A stretch of DNA of 11,798 bases from Chloroflexota bacterium (GTDB lineage: Bacteria > Chloroflexota > Anaerolineae > B4-G1): positions 1 through 11,798 of the forward strand of contig QMOC01000021.1 in the NCBI GenBank assembly GCA_003648085.1, given 5' to 3'. Below, piece by piece: positions 1 to 5,254 of this stretch. A program made the translations under genes and the position numbers. The notes under the pieces were generated by a model. The model worked only from the letters and a program-made list of their open reading frames with translations, did not search any database and had not been told where the DNA came from. Each line of letters begins with the position of its first letter. Positions within the stretch are counted from its first letter, which is position 1.

Positions 1-468
1 CCCCCATGCCTGGCGTCCCATCCCCATGCCGCGGCCCATACCCATGCCGCGGCCCATGCCCATGCCACGGCCCATACCCATGCCACGGCCCATACCCATG
101 CCGCGGCCCATGCCCATACCGGCCTGGACATTGGCTCCGGCGACGGATTGGAGTTTCCCTGCCTTGTACGCCTCGACCGCCTCTCGCACCGTCCCGCCCC
201 CGAAGAGGTAAACGGGAACACCCGCGGCCTGGAAGACGTTGAAGGCATTGGGGCCTACGCTTCCGCTCACCACGGCCTGCGCGCCCCGCTCGATGACGAA
301 CTGGGCCGCCTGGATGCCAGCCCCACCCCCGGCGGTGACGGCAGGGTTCTCCGCAGCCTCGAATTGCATGGTCTCCGTGTCAACGAAAATATAGGCTGGA
401 CAGCGCCCGAAGACCGGGCTGGCCGGCGCGTCAAGGTCTGCGCCGTTGGCTGTGACGACGATTTTCAT
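1..468 (-). CDS. NifX/NifB-family Fe-Mo cofactor-binding protein with MGMGRG repeat tail (partial, 3' end off window)
   Basis: This is a member of the dinitrogenase iron-molybdenum cofactor family (NifX/NafY/NifB C-terminal type, about 110-120 residues). These small RNase H-like proteins bind Fe-S or Fe-Mo cluster precursors. Seen: the N-terminus MKIVVTANG, SPVFGRCPAYIFVD at about 17-30, GGGAGIQAAQFVIERGAQAV at about 47-66, and GPNAFNVFQAAGVPVY at about 72-87. From about residue 117 the usual fold ends and a tail of five MGMGRG units plus MGMGRQAWG follows, still open at base 1. The start at 468 is chosen over the in-frame ATG at 474 because GGAGGA (480-475) then sits 6 nt away; the 474 ATG would touch it. 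It is the last visible gene of the minus-strand metal-themed cluster. No nif structural genes are seen, so a role in nitrogenase itself is not implied. The family call is firm; the cofactor is unknown. Confidence 0.88.
   Translation of the reverse strand, partial: MKIVVTANGADLDAPASPVFGRCPAYIFVDTETMQFEAAENPAVTAGGGAGIQAAQFVIERGAQAVVSGSVGPNAFNVFQAAGVPVYLFGGGTVREAVEAYKAGKLQSVAGANVQAGMGMGRGMGMGRGMGMGRGMGMGRGMGMGRGMGMGRQAWG
19..117. repeat. 18-bp tandem repeat encoding MGMGRG
   Basis: On the minus strand an 18-base unit (ATG GGY ATG GGC CGY GGC) occurs five times, plus a diverged sixth unit closer to the left edge. Copies differ only at third positions (GGC/GGT, CGC/CGT), so the protein repeat is kept while the DNA drifts. 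It encodes the tail of the NifX-like protein. Confidence 0.9.
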
Positions 469-474
469 TTGCAT

Positions 475-480
475 TCCTCC
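475..480 (-). promoter_or_regulatory. Shine-Dalgarno site deciding the NifX-like start
   Basis: GGAGGA on the minus strand lies 6 nt before the ATG at 468 and directly abuts the ATG at 474. This spacing favours 468 as the initiation codon. Confidence 0.75.
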
Positions 481-504
481 TGACAAAAGGTTATAATAAT
501 CTTG

Positions 505-533
505 GGTAGGGCAAGATGGCATCTTGCCCTACC
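505..533. repeat. Perfect 13-bp inverted repeat with 3-nt loop
   Basis: The arms GGTAGGGCAAGAT (505-517) and ATCTTGCCCTACC (521-533) are exact complements around GGC. The hairpin lies in the 138-bp gap between the long DUF5320 gene and the NifX-like gene and would form in their shared minus-strand transcript. Neither side has a run of T, so a plain intrinsic terminator is not supported. It could be an attenuator, an RNA processing or stability hairpin, or a copy of a dispersed intergenic palindrome. Confidence 0.85.
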
Positions 534-543
534 GGTGGGGCCC

Positions 544-584
544 CGGGGCGGGTGGCGGAGTGTACGGCGACGTCACCCGCCCCG
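544..584. repeat. Perfect 11-bp GC-rich inverted repeat with 19-nt loop
   Basis: CGGGGCGGGTG (544-554) pairs exactly with CACCCGCCCCG (574-584). It stands between the end of the long DUF5320 gene and the 13-bp hairpin at 505-533. On the minus transcript the two hairpins follow one another within 80 nt, downstream of one gene and upstream of the next. It has no T tract. A role in mRNA stability or in setting the ratio of the two flanking proteins is possible but unproven. Confidence 0.75.
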
Positions 585-606
585 ATGCGTCCCCCTGTGA
601 GCGCGG

Positions 607-990
607 CTACTTCTCCTGCTCGAGTTCCGCGATGCGCTGGCTGATGGCGTCCAGTTGCTCCTTCAGCCACTCAGACTGCGCTTTGAGGAACTCGGCTTCC
701 TGCTCCCGGGTCGGCGGCGCGTAAGGGCCATAGGGTGCGACCGGCGGAGGCCCCCAGGCCGGCGCGTAGCCGAAGCGCGCCCAACCGGGCAGGCCAGTGG
801 CGTAATACCAATGGCGCCAACGCCAGCCACGGCCCCAACCGCCGCCCCAGCCCCGGCCCCAACCCAGGCCGAAGCCGCGCCCGGGGATTGGGTTCGCGTA
901 GCCCGGCACACCATAGCCGGCGCAATAGCCAGCCGCGCGCCCGGTCATCGGCCCCAATCCCATCGGTCCGGTTCCATCTCCACGTGGCAT
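607..990 (-). CDS. DUF5320-family protein (long form, with coiled-coil C-terminus)
   Basis: This 127-residue protein matches the DUF5320 pattern as I know it. It has a conserved N-terminus MPRGDGTGP-x-G-x-GPMTGR, GYCAGY at about 22-27, a central low-complexity stretch rich in Gly, Arg, Trp and Phe (about 36-60), a proline/tyrosine hinge, and a charged C-terminal helix (about 95-126, containing QSEWLKEQLDAISQRIAELE) that looks like a coiled coil. No enzymatic motif is visible. The function of the family is unknown; from experience its genes often sit beside NifX-like proteins and Mrp ATPases, as here. The ATG at 990 has GGAGG at 8 nt; an in-frame GTG nine bases upstream overlaps that site and was not used. 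The neighbouring gene at 1030-1323 is a shorter paralogue, 39 bp away. Confidence 0.85.
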   Translation of the reverse strand: MPRGDGTGPMGLGPMTGRAAGYCAGYGVPGYANPIPGRGFGLGWGRGWGGGWGRGWRWRHWYYATGLPGWARFGYAPAWGPPPVAPYGPYAPPTREQEAEFLKAQSEWLKEQLDAISQRIAELEQEK

Positions 991-998
991 CTCACTCA

Positions 999-1003
999 CC
1001 TCC
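999..1003 (-). promoter_or_regulatory. Shine-Dalgarno site of long DUF5320 gene
   Basis: GGAGG on the minus strand, 8 nt before the ATG at 990. The same GGAGG-8 nt-ATG layout precedes the paralogue at 1323, and in both an in-frame GTG overlaps the site. It rules out the upstream GTG start. Confidence 0.7.
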
Positions 1004-1029
1004 TTTCCATTCCAGGATATGGATTCGCT

Positions 1030-1323
1030 CTACCATCTGCGGGCATAGAACCGTCGGCCCCGTCCCCTGCCCACGCCACGGCCTCGCCCGCGTGCGAACA
1101 TACGCCCCGGTCGCGCCATCGGATGCGACCAACCGGCGAAGCGAGCCCCGGGCACGGGCGGAGCGGCCGACGTCCCCAGGCGCACAGGCGTGCCCTGTAG
1201 CCCGGCGTAACCGTAGGGCGACTCTCCTGTCCCTGGCGGGGGAAGTACCAACGCGCAGTACCCCTCACCGCGCCCGGTCATCGGACCCTGGCCTCGTGGC
1301 CCTGTTCCATCGAACCTTGGCAT
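1030..1323 (-). CDS. DUF5320-family protein (short form)
   Basis: This 97-residue paralogue of the gene at 607-990 shares MPR-x-DGTGP-x-G-x-GPMTGR-x-x-GYCA at the N-terminus. After that it diverges: a proline/glycine-rich middle (about 27-60) and a strongly basic Gly/Arg C-terminus (GRGRGVGRGRGRR, about 82-94) ending YARRW. It lacks the coiled-coil tail of the long form, so the two could be non-equivalent partners. The start ATG has GGAGG (1336-1332) at 8 nt. It lies 39 bp upstream of the long DUF5320 gene and 68 bp downstream of the DUF89 gene, in one minus-strand train. Function unknown. The middle is unusual for the family, so a partly decayed copy cannot be excluded, but frame and start are intact. 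Confidence 0.78.
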   Translation of the reverse strand: MPRFDGTGPRGQGPMTGRGEGYCALVLPPPGTGESPYGYAGLQGTPVRLGTSAAPPVPGARFAGWSHPMARPGRMFARGRGRGVGRGRGRRFYARRW

Positions 1324-1345
1324 CTCGTTCACCTCCCTTCTCTAA

Positions 1346-1402
1346 TCTCTAATCCCCGCTCTCTACTCTCCACTTCTCTAATCCCTGCTCTCTACTCTCC
1401 AC
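1346..1402. repeat. 29-bp-period tandem repeat, two copies, spanning the DUF89 stop codon
   Basis: Two 28-base copies, 1346-1373 and 1375-1402, differ only at 1357 (C) versus 1386 (T). Each is a pyrimidine-rich string of CTCTAATCC and GCTCTCTACTCTCCAC. The copy at 1375-1402 includes the stop codon (1392-1394) and last codons of the DUF89 gene; the other lies in the gap before the short DUF5320 gene. The minus-strand transcript is purine-rich here. It looks like slippage-prone or dispersed intergenic sequence that has grown into the gene end. Confidence 0.85.
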
Positions 1403-2237
1403 CCTGCTTGAGCACGATGCTCCCGACCGGCACGCCCACGTCACGGGCGATGACCGGACACTTCGTCTGTAGCAGGAAAAACGCCTTCGGTCCCTCTTCG
1501 CTCAACGCCTCGTAATTGGCCTGCCCCTTGGCAATGACCAGTTCGGCCTCGTCGTACAGATGCCGGAACTCCTCCGAGCAGCGGCTCAGAATCGTGCCCG
1601 GAGCATCGGAGCCGGTGCTGACGACCTCTGCCACCCGATCCACCCCTGCGGCCAGCGCGTCCTCCATCGTTGCATCGTTCAGGATAGGGCCTCCCTTCAC
1701 CGCGTAGATGACCGGCACGTCGAGCGTCTCGATCAACACCCGGTCGAAGACCGTCTCGCCGGCGTTATCGGCCAGGTAGAGCACCCACCCGGCCCTGAAG
1801 AGCGCTTCGCGAAAGGCCGCCCTAGCGTCAATGGCAAAGGGCTGCGTCAGCACCCGTTCTGCCGCCTCCTCCAGGTCGTATTCCCGGTTTCGGGCCAAGT
1901 CAATGATGTTGCCGGCGATGCTCAGCCGCACGGCCACCTCCAGCGGATCGTCCGCCTCCGCCAGCCGTGCCTTCAGCCGGGGATAGAGGGCCAGCGCCTG
2001 GCGGGTGCAAGCCTCTTTGGCTGCCCGGTACGGGTCGCTGTTCCCGACCTCCCGGCGCACGATGCGATGTACCCGCTCGCCGATCTCCGGCGGCGTGCTC
2101 GACGGCTCGATCTGCCTGAGCACGTCGAGCACGCGGTCGAGCACGGCCCGCTGCTGCCGCTCGTCGGCCCCAGCCATCCGTGCCGCCTCCAGCGCCTGGC
2201 GCAGGAAGCAGGGGTAGCAGTCCAGATAGGTCCTCAT
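1392..2237 (-). CDS. DUF89 / ARMT1-like metal-dependent phosphatase family protein
   Basis: This 281-residue DUF89 protein belongs to the family of metal-dependent damage-control phosphatases and ARMT1-like enzymes, which act on phosphorylated metabolites with a divalent metal. Seen: the N-terminal Y-x-x-CYPCFLRQAL with paired Cys7/Cys10, a helical N-terminal part, IAGNIID at about 107-113, the signature LADNAGETVFD at 155-165 (Asp157, Asn158), KGGPILNDAT at 181-190, and AKGQANYE at 236-243. These are the positions expected for metal and substrate binding. The ATG at 2237 is the only reasonable start, since an in-frame stop lies 15 nt upstream; its ribosome site is weak, with AGGAGT about 19 nt away next to the mrp stop. 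It follows mrp by 22 bp. Substrate unknown; the family call is firm. Confidence 0.92.
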   Translation of the reverse strand: MRTYLDCYPCFLRQALEAARMAGADERQQRAVLDRVLDVLRQIEPSSTPPEIGERVHRIVRREVGNSDPYRAAKEACTRQALALYPRLKARLAEADDPLEVAVRLSIAGNIIDLARNREYDLEEAAERVLTQPFAIDARAAFREALFRAGWVLYLADNAGETVFDRVLIETLDVPVIYAVKGGPILNDATMEDALAAGVDRVAEVVSTGSDAPGTILSRCSEEFRHLYDEAELVIAKGQANYEALSEEGPKAFFLLQTKCPVIARDVGVPVGSIVLKQGGE

Positions 2238-2259
2238 CGCAGATACGATTCAATCACTC

Positions 2260-3330
2260 CTATGGAAAGATCGGCGTCGTTTTTCTCACCGGCACCCGCT
2301 CCATCACCTGCTTGGCGATCGGCTCGAACACCTCCGTCGGGTAATCCTCGACCTCCCCCGCATCGCAGCGGCGGGATAGTTCGGGGTCCAGCGGGAGTTG
2401 CCCTAGCAATGGCACATTGAGACGCAACGCAGTGTGAAATGCCCGACTGGGGCCGAAGATCTCGATCTTCTCCCCACATTTGGGACAGGTGACGTAACTC
2501 ATGTTCTCAACCAGCCCCAGGATGGGTGCTCCCATGTGCTGGGCCATGCGGGCCGCCTTGCGCACCACCATCCCCGCCAGGTCCTGCGGCGAGGTGACCA
2601 GCACCACCCCGCTGAGGGGTATGGACTGCATCACCGTCAGCGAAGCATCGGAGGTGCCGGGGGGCAGGTCCACGATCAGGCAATCCAATTCGCCCCAGAA
2701 GACTTCATTCCAGAACTGTTTGATGGCGCTGCTGATGAGCGGGCCACGCCAGATGACAGCCTCATCCTCGCTGGGCAGCAGCAGATTGATGGACATCACC
2801 TTGATGCCACCAGGAGTTTCGGCGGGGAGGATGCCCGTCGGACTCATCAATGGCGGCTCGTGGAGGCCGAACATTTTGGGGATGCTGGGGCCGGTGATGT
2901 CGGCGTCGAGCACGCCCACTCGCTTCCCCTGCCGTCGCAGCGCCACCGCCAGCAGTGCCGCCACCGACGATTTACCGACGCCCCCCTTCCCGCTCAGCAC
3001 GGCCACCACGTGGGTAATCTTGTTCGCAGACTGCGCCGGCTTAGGGCCGCCCTCGGCCATACCCATGAACGCGGCGCGCTCCTTCTGGCTCATCTCGGTC
3101 AAATTGACTTCAACCTGCAAGTTTGCGTCTAACTTCGTGATCACCCCTTTGACCATACGCACCAAGTCGTCTTTGATTGGGACTTCCGCGAAAGGCAGTG
3201 CCAGCGTAAGCGAGACTTTCTCATCCTGGATGCTTACGTCTTTGATCATCCCCAGTTCGACCAGATTGTGCTTGATCTCGGGGTGCATCACCCCACGCAA
3301 GGCGTCAAGAATCTGTTTGTCCGTTATCAT
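2260..3330 (-). CDS. mrp: Mrp/NBP35-type Fe-S cluster carrier ATPase with N-terminal MIP18 domain
   Basis: This 356-residue P-loop ATPase of the Mrp/ApbC/NBP35 group carries and delivers Fe-S clusters in the cytosol. The N-terminal MIP18 (DUF59) domain covers about 1-80 (GVMHPEIKHNLVELGMI). The ATPase starts near 106: deviant Walker A SGKGGVGKSS at 113-122 with signature Lys115, DADITGPS at 142-149, the Mrp hallmark WRGPLIS at 194-200, Walker B-like LIVDLPPGTSD at 218-228, and CPKCGE with Cys282/Cys285, the pair that bridges a cluster between subunits in this family. Length and order are normal. GGAGG lies 3 nt before the ATG. The first 26 bases overlap the end of the small upstream gene, so coupling is likely. 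In this cluster it is the obvious candidate to load or pass Fe-S clusters to partner proteins. Confidence 0.95.
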   Translation of the reverse strand: MITDKQILDALRGVMHPEIKHNLVELGMIKDVSIQDEKVSLTLALPFAEVPIKDDLVRMVKGVITKLDANLQVEVNLTEMSQKERAAFMGMAEGGPKPAQSANKITHVVAVLSGKGGVGKSSVAALLAVALRRQGKRVGVLDADITGPSIPKMFGLHEPPLMSPTGILPAETPGGIKVMSINLLLPSEDEAVIWRGPLISSAIKQFWNEVFWGELDCLIVDLPPGTSDASLTVMQSIPLSGVVLVTSPQDLAGMVVRKAARMAQHMGAPILGLVENMSYVTCPKCGEKIEIFGPSRAFHTALRLNVPLLGQLPLDPELSRRCDAGEVEDYPTEVFEPIAKQVMERVPVRKTTPIFP

Positions 3331-3496
3331 TTTCCTCCCTCGGTAAGATTGTGTTCTCCTCGCCCTCGGCTCGGCTCTCGGGCGGATGTATTAAAGTGCG
3401 AATTTCGGTCCGAAATCGCTCTTCGTCGTAGGACGGCAGGCCGTACATGGATTCCAGAAAGGCACGCACCTTGGCCACTCCTCGCCTCCAGTTCAT
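3305..3496 (-). CDS. Small conserved-looking protein of unknown function (63 aa)
   Basis: The predicted product is a 63-residue charged protein (MNWRRGVAKVRAFLESMYGLPSYDEERFRTEIRTLI at the start; keep to its features: a basic amphipathic N-terminal helix, a central Asp/Glu-rich turn, an acidic tail). It has no cysteine, membrane segment or family motif that I recognise. Support for it being real: GGAGG lies 7 nt before its ATG, its ATG overlaps the TGA of the DUF364 gene as ATGA, and its own stop lies 26 bases inside mrp in another frame. It therefore fills the whole gap between two genes of the train. It may act as a small accessory to the DUF364 protein or the Mrp ATPase, or serve to couple translation. 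A longer in-frame extension upstream lies inside the DUF364 gene and is not used. Confidence 0.65.
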   Translation of the reverse strand: MNWRRGVAKVRAFLESMYGLPSYDEERFRTEIRTLIHPPESRAEGEENTILPREENDNGQTDS

Positions 3497-4236
3497 GATC
3501 GTTCCTCCCGCATCATCGTCAGCAGCCGCTTGCCCGGTATCTGGGGGAAGGTGGCCCCCTGGCTTACGGCCCGCAGCACGGCCGGCACGTCCACCACCAA
3601 CGTCCCGGCGACCGCGTCCACGCGGTAATCGAACAGCACCGGCGTAAGCGGCGCACTGCCGCCGAGGAGGATGACGAAAGCGTCGGGCCGGCACAGGCCG
3701 ATCAAGTCGTCAAACGTGTGGTTGGTGAGCGACGTGCCGGTTAGAGCGACCACGTCCGCCTGGGGCAGCACCTCGGCCGCCCGCTCGGCGGGGATGTCCC
3801 CAAGGCGGGGATGCTGTTCCACCACCCAGCAGGTCGCCGCCGCCCGCCGCACCCGCTCCACGAACGGGAAGTGACCCACGATGGCCACCCGCCGTCCGGC
3901 TCCTCGCTCCACGATGACTTCCTCGGCGTTGACCTCGGTGCAGGCGGCCTCGTCCACATCCAGCAAAGCGTTGAACGCTGCCATACCGATGCTTGCCTCC
4001 AGCGTGCTGGAGGAGCGAAGCAGCATCGCCAGTTCTCGTCCGCTGCGTTTCAGGAGACGCCCGGCGTCGGGAACCGGCGGGCCTTCATCGTGCGTCTCTC
4101 CGCGCAGCGCGGAGGCCAGGCCACAGCGGGGCGGGTCGGTGTCCAGCACTACCGCCGTCCAGAAAGCCCCCACCAGCACCTGGGCTACCCTCGCGTCGCC
4201 CTGCAGGCTCCCCAACAGCGCCTCAATGGTATTCAC
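3493..4236 (-). CDS. DUF4213/DUF364 family protein (putative heavy-metal chelation)
   Basis: This 247-residue protein has an N-terminal DUF4213 part (about 1-95; VLVGAFWTAVVL at 20-31, STLEASIGMAAFNALL at 77-92) and a C-terminal DUF364 Rossmann-like part (about 105-240; VAIVGHFPFVERVR at 117-130, ALTGTSLTNHTFDDLI at 164-179, GGSAPLTPVLFDY at 192-204, AGTLVVD at 210-216). The family is annotated as putative heavy-metal chelation and has been linked to metal-cofactor handling; its chemistry is not established. The start is taken as GTG at 4236, since homologues begin just before an x-x-LL-x-x-L helix and GGAGG lies about 9 nt upstream; the ATG at 4284 would add 16 residues that only mirror the PadR reading frame. 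The gene overlaps padR by 14 bases and the next small gene by 4. Confidence 0.88.
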   Translation of the reverse strand: MNTIEALLGSLQGDARVAQVLVGAFWTAVVLDTDPPRCGLASALRGETHDEGPPVPDAGRLLKRSGRELAMLLRSSSTLEASIGMAAFNALLDVDEAACTEVNAEEVIVERGAGRRVAIVGHFPFVERVRRAAATCWVVEQHPRLGDIPAERAAEVLPQADVVALTGTSLTNHTFDDLIGLCRPDAFVILLGGSAPLTPVLFDYRVDAVAGTLVVDVPAVLRAVSQGATFPQIPGKRLLTMMREERS

Positions 4237-4612
4237 CCTTGCCTTCCTCCATGTGCCGGCTGTAGGCACCCAGGACGTGATCAATCAGCCTGCGCGTCTC
4301 CTGCAAGTCCTGCGTCCACAGGCTCAGCGCCTCGTTCCCCAGCGCGGTGAGATGATAAACCCGCCGGGGCGGCCCCTGCGTCTGCTCTGTATCCCAGGTG
4401 GAGGTGACCCACCCCCGGCCCTCCATATCTCGCAGCGCCCGGTAGACCACACTGGGATTCAATCCCCCCAGGCCGAACTCTCCCAATCGCTCCAGGAGGG
4501 TATAGCCGTGGGCCGGTCCGTAGTGCAAGAGCAGGAGCAGCGTCGGTTCCAGGAACCGCACTGCCCGGCGGGAACAGCCCCGCCAGCGCCACCTCCCACC
4601 CTGTCCTCGCAT
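4223..4612 (-). CDS. PadR-family transcriptional regulator
   Basis: This 129-residue regulator has the PadR winged-helix fold: RFLEPTLLLLLHYGPAHGYTLLERL at about 19-43 is the typical first helices with the HGY turn, LNPSVVYRALRDMEGRGWV at 51-69 is the recognition helix region, and GPPRRVYHLTALGNEAL at 80-96 is the wing and following helix. The C-terminal helix (about 97-120) is the dimerisation part. A basic, Trp/Arg-rich N-terminus (1-18) precedes it. PadR proteins are usually repressors released by a small ligand or stress signal, and often control their own operon. It is the first gene of the minus train, about 43 nt from the predicted transcription start. GAGGT lies before the ATG. The near-palindrome over the -10 (4659-4672) is the best candidate operator. 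The family is clear; the ligand is unknown. Confidence 0.93.
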   Translation of the reverse strand: MRGQGGRWRWRGCSRRAVRFLEPTLLLLLHYGPAHGYTLLERLGEFGLGGLNPSVVYRALRDMEGRGWVTSTWDTEQTQGPPRRVYHLTALGNEALSLWTQDLQETRRLIDHVLGAYSRHMEEGKGEYH

Positions 4613-4658
4613 CTCTCTTACCTCGCAGTACCGTCTGCCAGACCCTATCTCAAGCGGC

Positions 4659-4672
4659 TGTAGTATACCACA
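4659..4672. promoter_or_regulatory. Candidate PadR operator: near-palindrome over the padR -10
   Basis: TGTAGTATACCACA matches its own reverse complement at 12 of 14 positions and covers the whole -10 box of the padR promoter. A second, looser symmetric pair, ACTAT (4672-4676) and ATAGT (4690-4694), flanks the spacer. CAAATTG is also repeated directly at 4680-4686 and 4695-4701. Autoregulation by PadR is inferred. Confidence 0.5.
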
Positions 4673-4690
4673 CTATGTGCAAATTGTCAA
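4662..4690 (-). promoter_or_regulatory. Sigma-70 type promoter of the padR-to-nifX-like train
   Basis: On the minus strand, TTGACA (4690-4685, a perfect -35) is followed by 17 bases and TATACT (4667-4662, five of six). The predicted transcription start is near 4655, giving a leader of about 43 nt before padR. It is the best promoter match in the window. The only other gaps in this train (39-138 bp) show no comparable signal, so it likely drives all eight genes. Confidence 0.85.
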
Positions 4691-4752
4691 TAGTCAAATT
4701 GCAAAGAGATGGTACTTTTTACCCACTCTTAAGCATACGAAGGTCCGTGCAT

Positions 4753-4781
4753 TTGAACCAGACGTGCAATTGTGGTACAAT
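4753..4781 (+). promoter_or_regulatory. Sigma-70 type promoter of the hsp20-lon operon
   Basis: TTGAAC (4753-4758) and TACAAT (4776-4781, five of six) are separated by 17 bases. The predicted start is near 4788, about 27 nt before the chosen hsp20 ATG; this also argues against the GTG at 4794, which would leave almost no leader. No CIRCE (HrcA) inverted repeat is seen. Confidence 0.78.
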
Positions 4782-4782
4782 T
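4768..4782. promoter_or_regulatory. Perfect palindrome AATTGT-GGT-ACAATT over the hsp20 -10
   Basis: Six-base arms, exactly complementary around GGT, cover the -10 box of the hsp20 promoter. A repressor bound here would block transcription. The word TGTGGTA within it recurs at the padR -10 on the other strand, so the same regulator could see both. Confidence 0.5.
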
Positions 4783-4814
4783 AAGCAGCGAATGTGACTT
4801 TGCAGGAGAGTGGT

Positions 4815-5234
4815 ATGACGGACAGGTGGACAGGTATATGGATGGGGATAACACACAGCTACGCCGAGGTCGAACGGTTGATGGGCGAAGGATGGATTAT
4901 CTGCCGGCACACCGGCACCTGGCAGCCCCCCACGGACATCTACGAAAGCGACGATGGGTTGGTGGTGCAAATTGAGGTCGCGGGGATGCGAAGCGAGGAT
5001 TTCTCCATCTCACTGGCGGGACAGACGCTGGTCATCGCCGGTGTGCGCACGGATGTGACGCCCAAGCGGACGTATTATCAGATGGAAATTCGCTTTGGTG
5101 AGTTCCGCGCTGAGATTACTCTGCCCTGGCCGGTGAAGCCGGAGAATGTGGAGGCCAGTTACGAGGATGGGTTTCTGAAAGTCCGTCTTCCGTGTCCCCA
5201 GCCGCAGCGTGTGCCGGTCATTGGAACGAGGTAA
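4815..5234 (+). CDS. hsp20: Small heat-shock protein, Hsp20/alpha-crystallin family
   Basis: This 139-residue cytosolic chaperone holds unfolding proteins without ATP. The alpha-crystallin domain spans about 37-127: [23 protein letters not shown] at 36-58, [15 protein letters not shown] at 64-78, then the segment [33 protein letters not shown] at 94-126, whose GFL-x-V-x-LP ending is the family hallmark. The C-terminus RVPVIGT carries a V-x-V motif of the I/V-x-I/V type that links oligomers. The N-terminal arm is short and begins MTDRWTG. The start at 4815 has AGGAG at 6 nt; the upstream GTG at 4794 has no such site. It is the first gene after the plus-strand promoter, and lon begins 20 bp after its stop, which fits joint heat or damage induction. 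Confidence 0.95.
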   Translation: MTDRWTGIWMGITHSYAEVERLMGEGWIICRHTGTWQPPTDIYESDDGLVVQIEVAGMRSEDFSISLAGQTLVIAGVRTDVTPKRTYYQMEIRFGEFRAEITLPWPVKPENVEASYEDGFLKVRLPCPQPQRVPVIGTR

Positions 5235-5254
5235 TGGGAGGATTGAAGGAGCGA

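Noticed and set aside
19-117. CRISPR array or non-coding satellite
   Set aside because: Units are 18 bp with no spacers and are in frame with a NifX-family protein; differences are at codon third positions.
1-468. Part of a nitrogenase (nif) locus
   Set aside because: The NifX-like family is wider than nitrogen fixation, and no nifHDK, nifE/N or nifB core gene is visible.
505-533. Hairpin as a rho-independent terminator
   Set aside because: The stem is strong, but neither strand has a T run after it, and the NifX-like gene continues in the same direction just downstream.
735-1352. Plus-strand 205-codon open frame opposite the DUF5320 genes
   Set aside because: The product is Pro/Arg/Ser-rich low complexity, typical of a shadow frame; the minus-strand genes have conserved heads and good ribosome sites.
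4237-4284. Upstream ATG start for the DUF364 protein
   Set aside because: It adds 16 residues inside the PadR coding sequence; GTG at 4236 has a ribosome site and matches where the family begins.
4613-4814. CIRCE/HrcA operator in front of hsp20
   Set aside because: No TTAGCACTC-N9-GAGTGCTAA-like repeat is present; the symmetric elements seen are of a different type.
4719-4970. Minus-strand 83-codon frame across the hsp20 promoter and start
   Set aside because: It covers the hsp20 promoter and first codons, has no ribosome site I can see and no recognisable domain.
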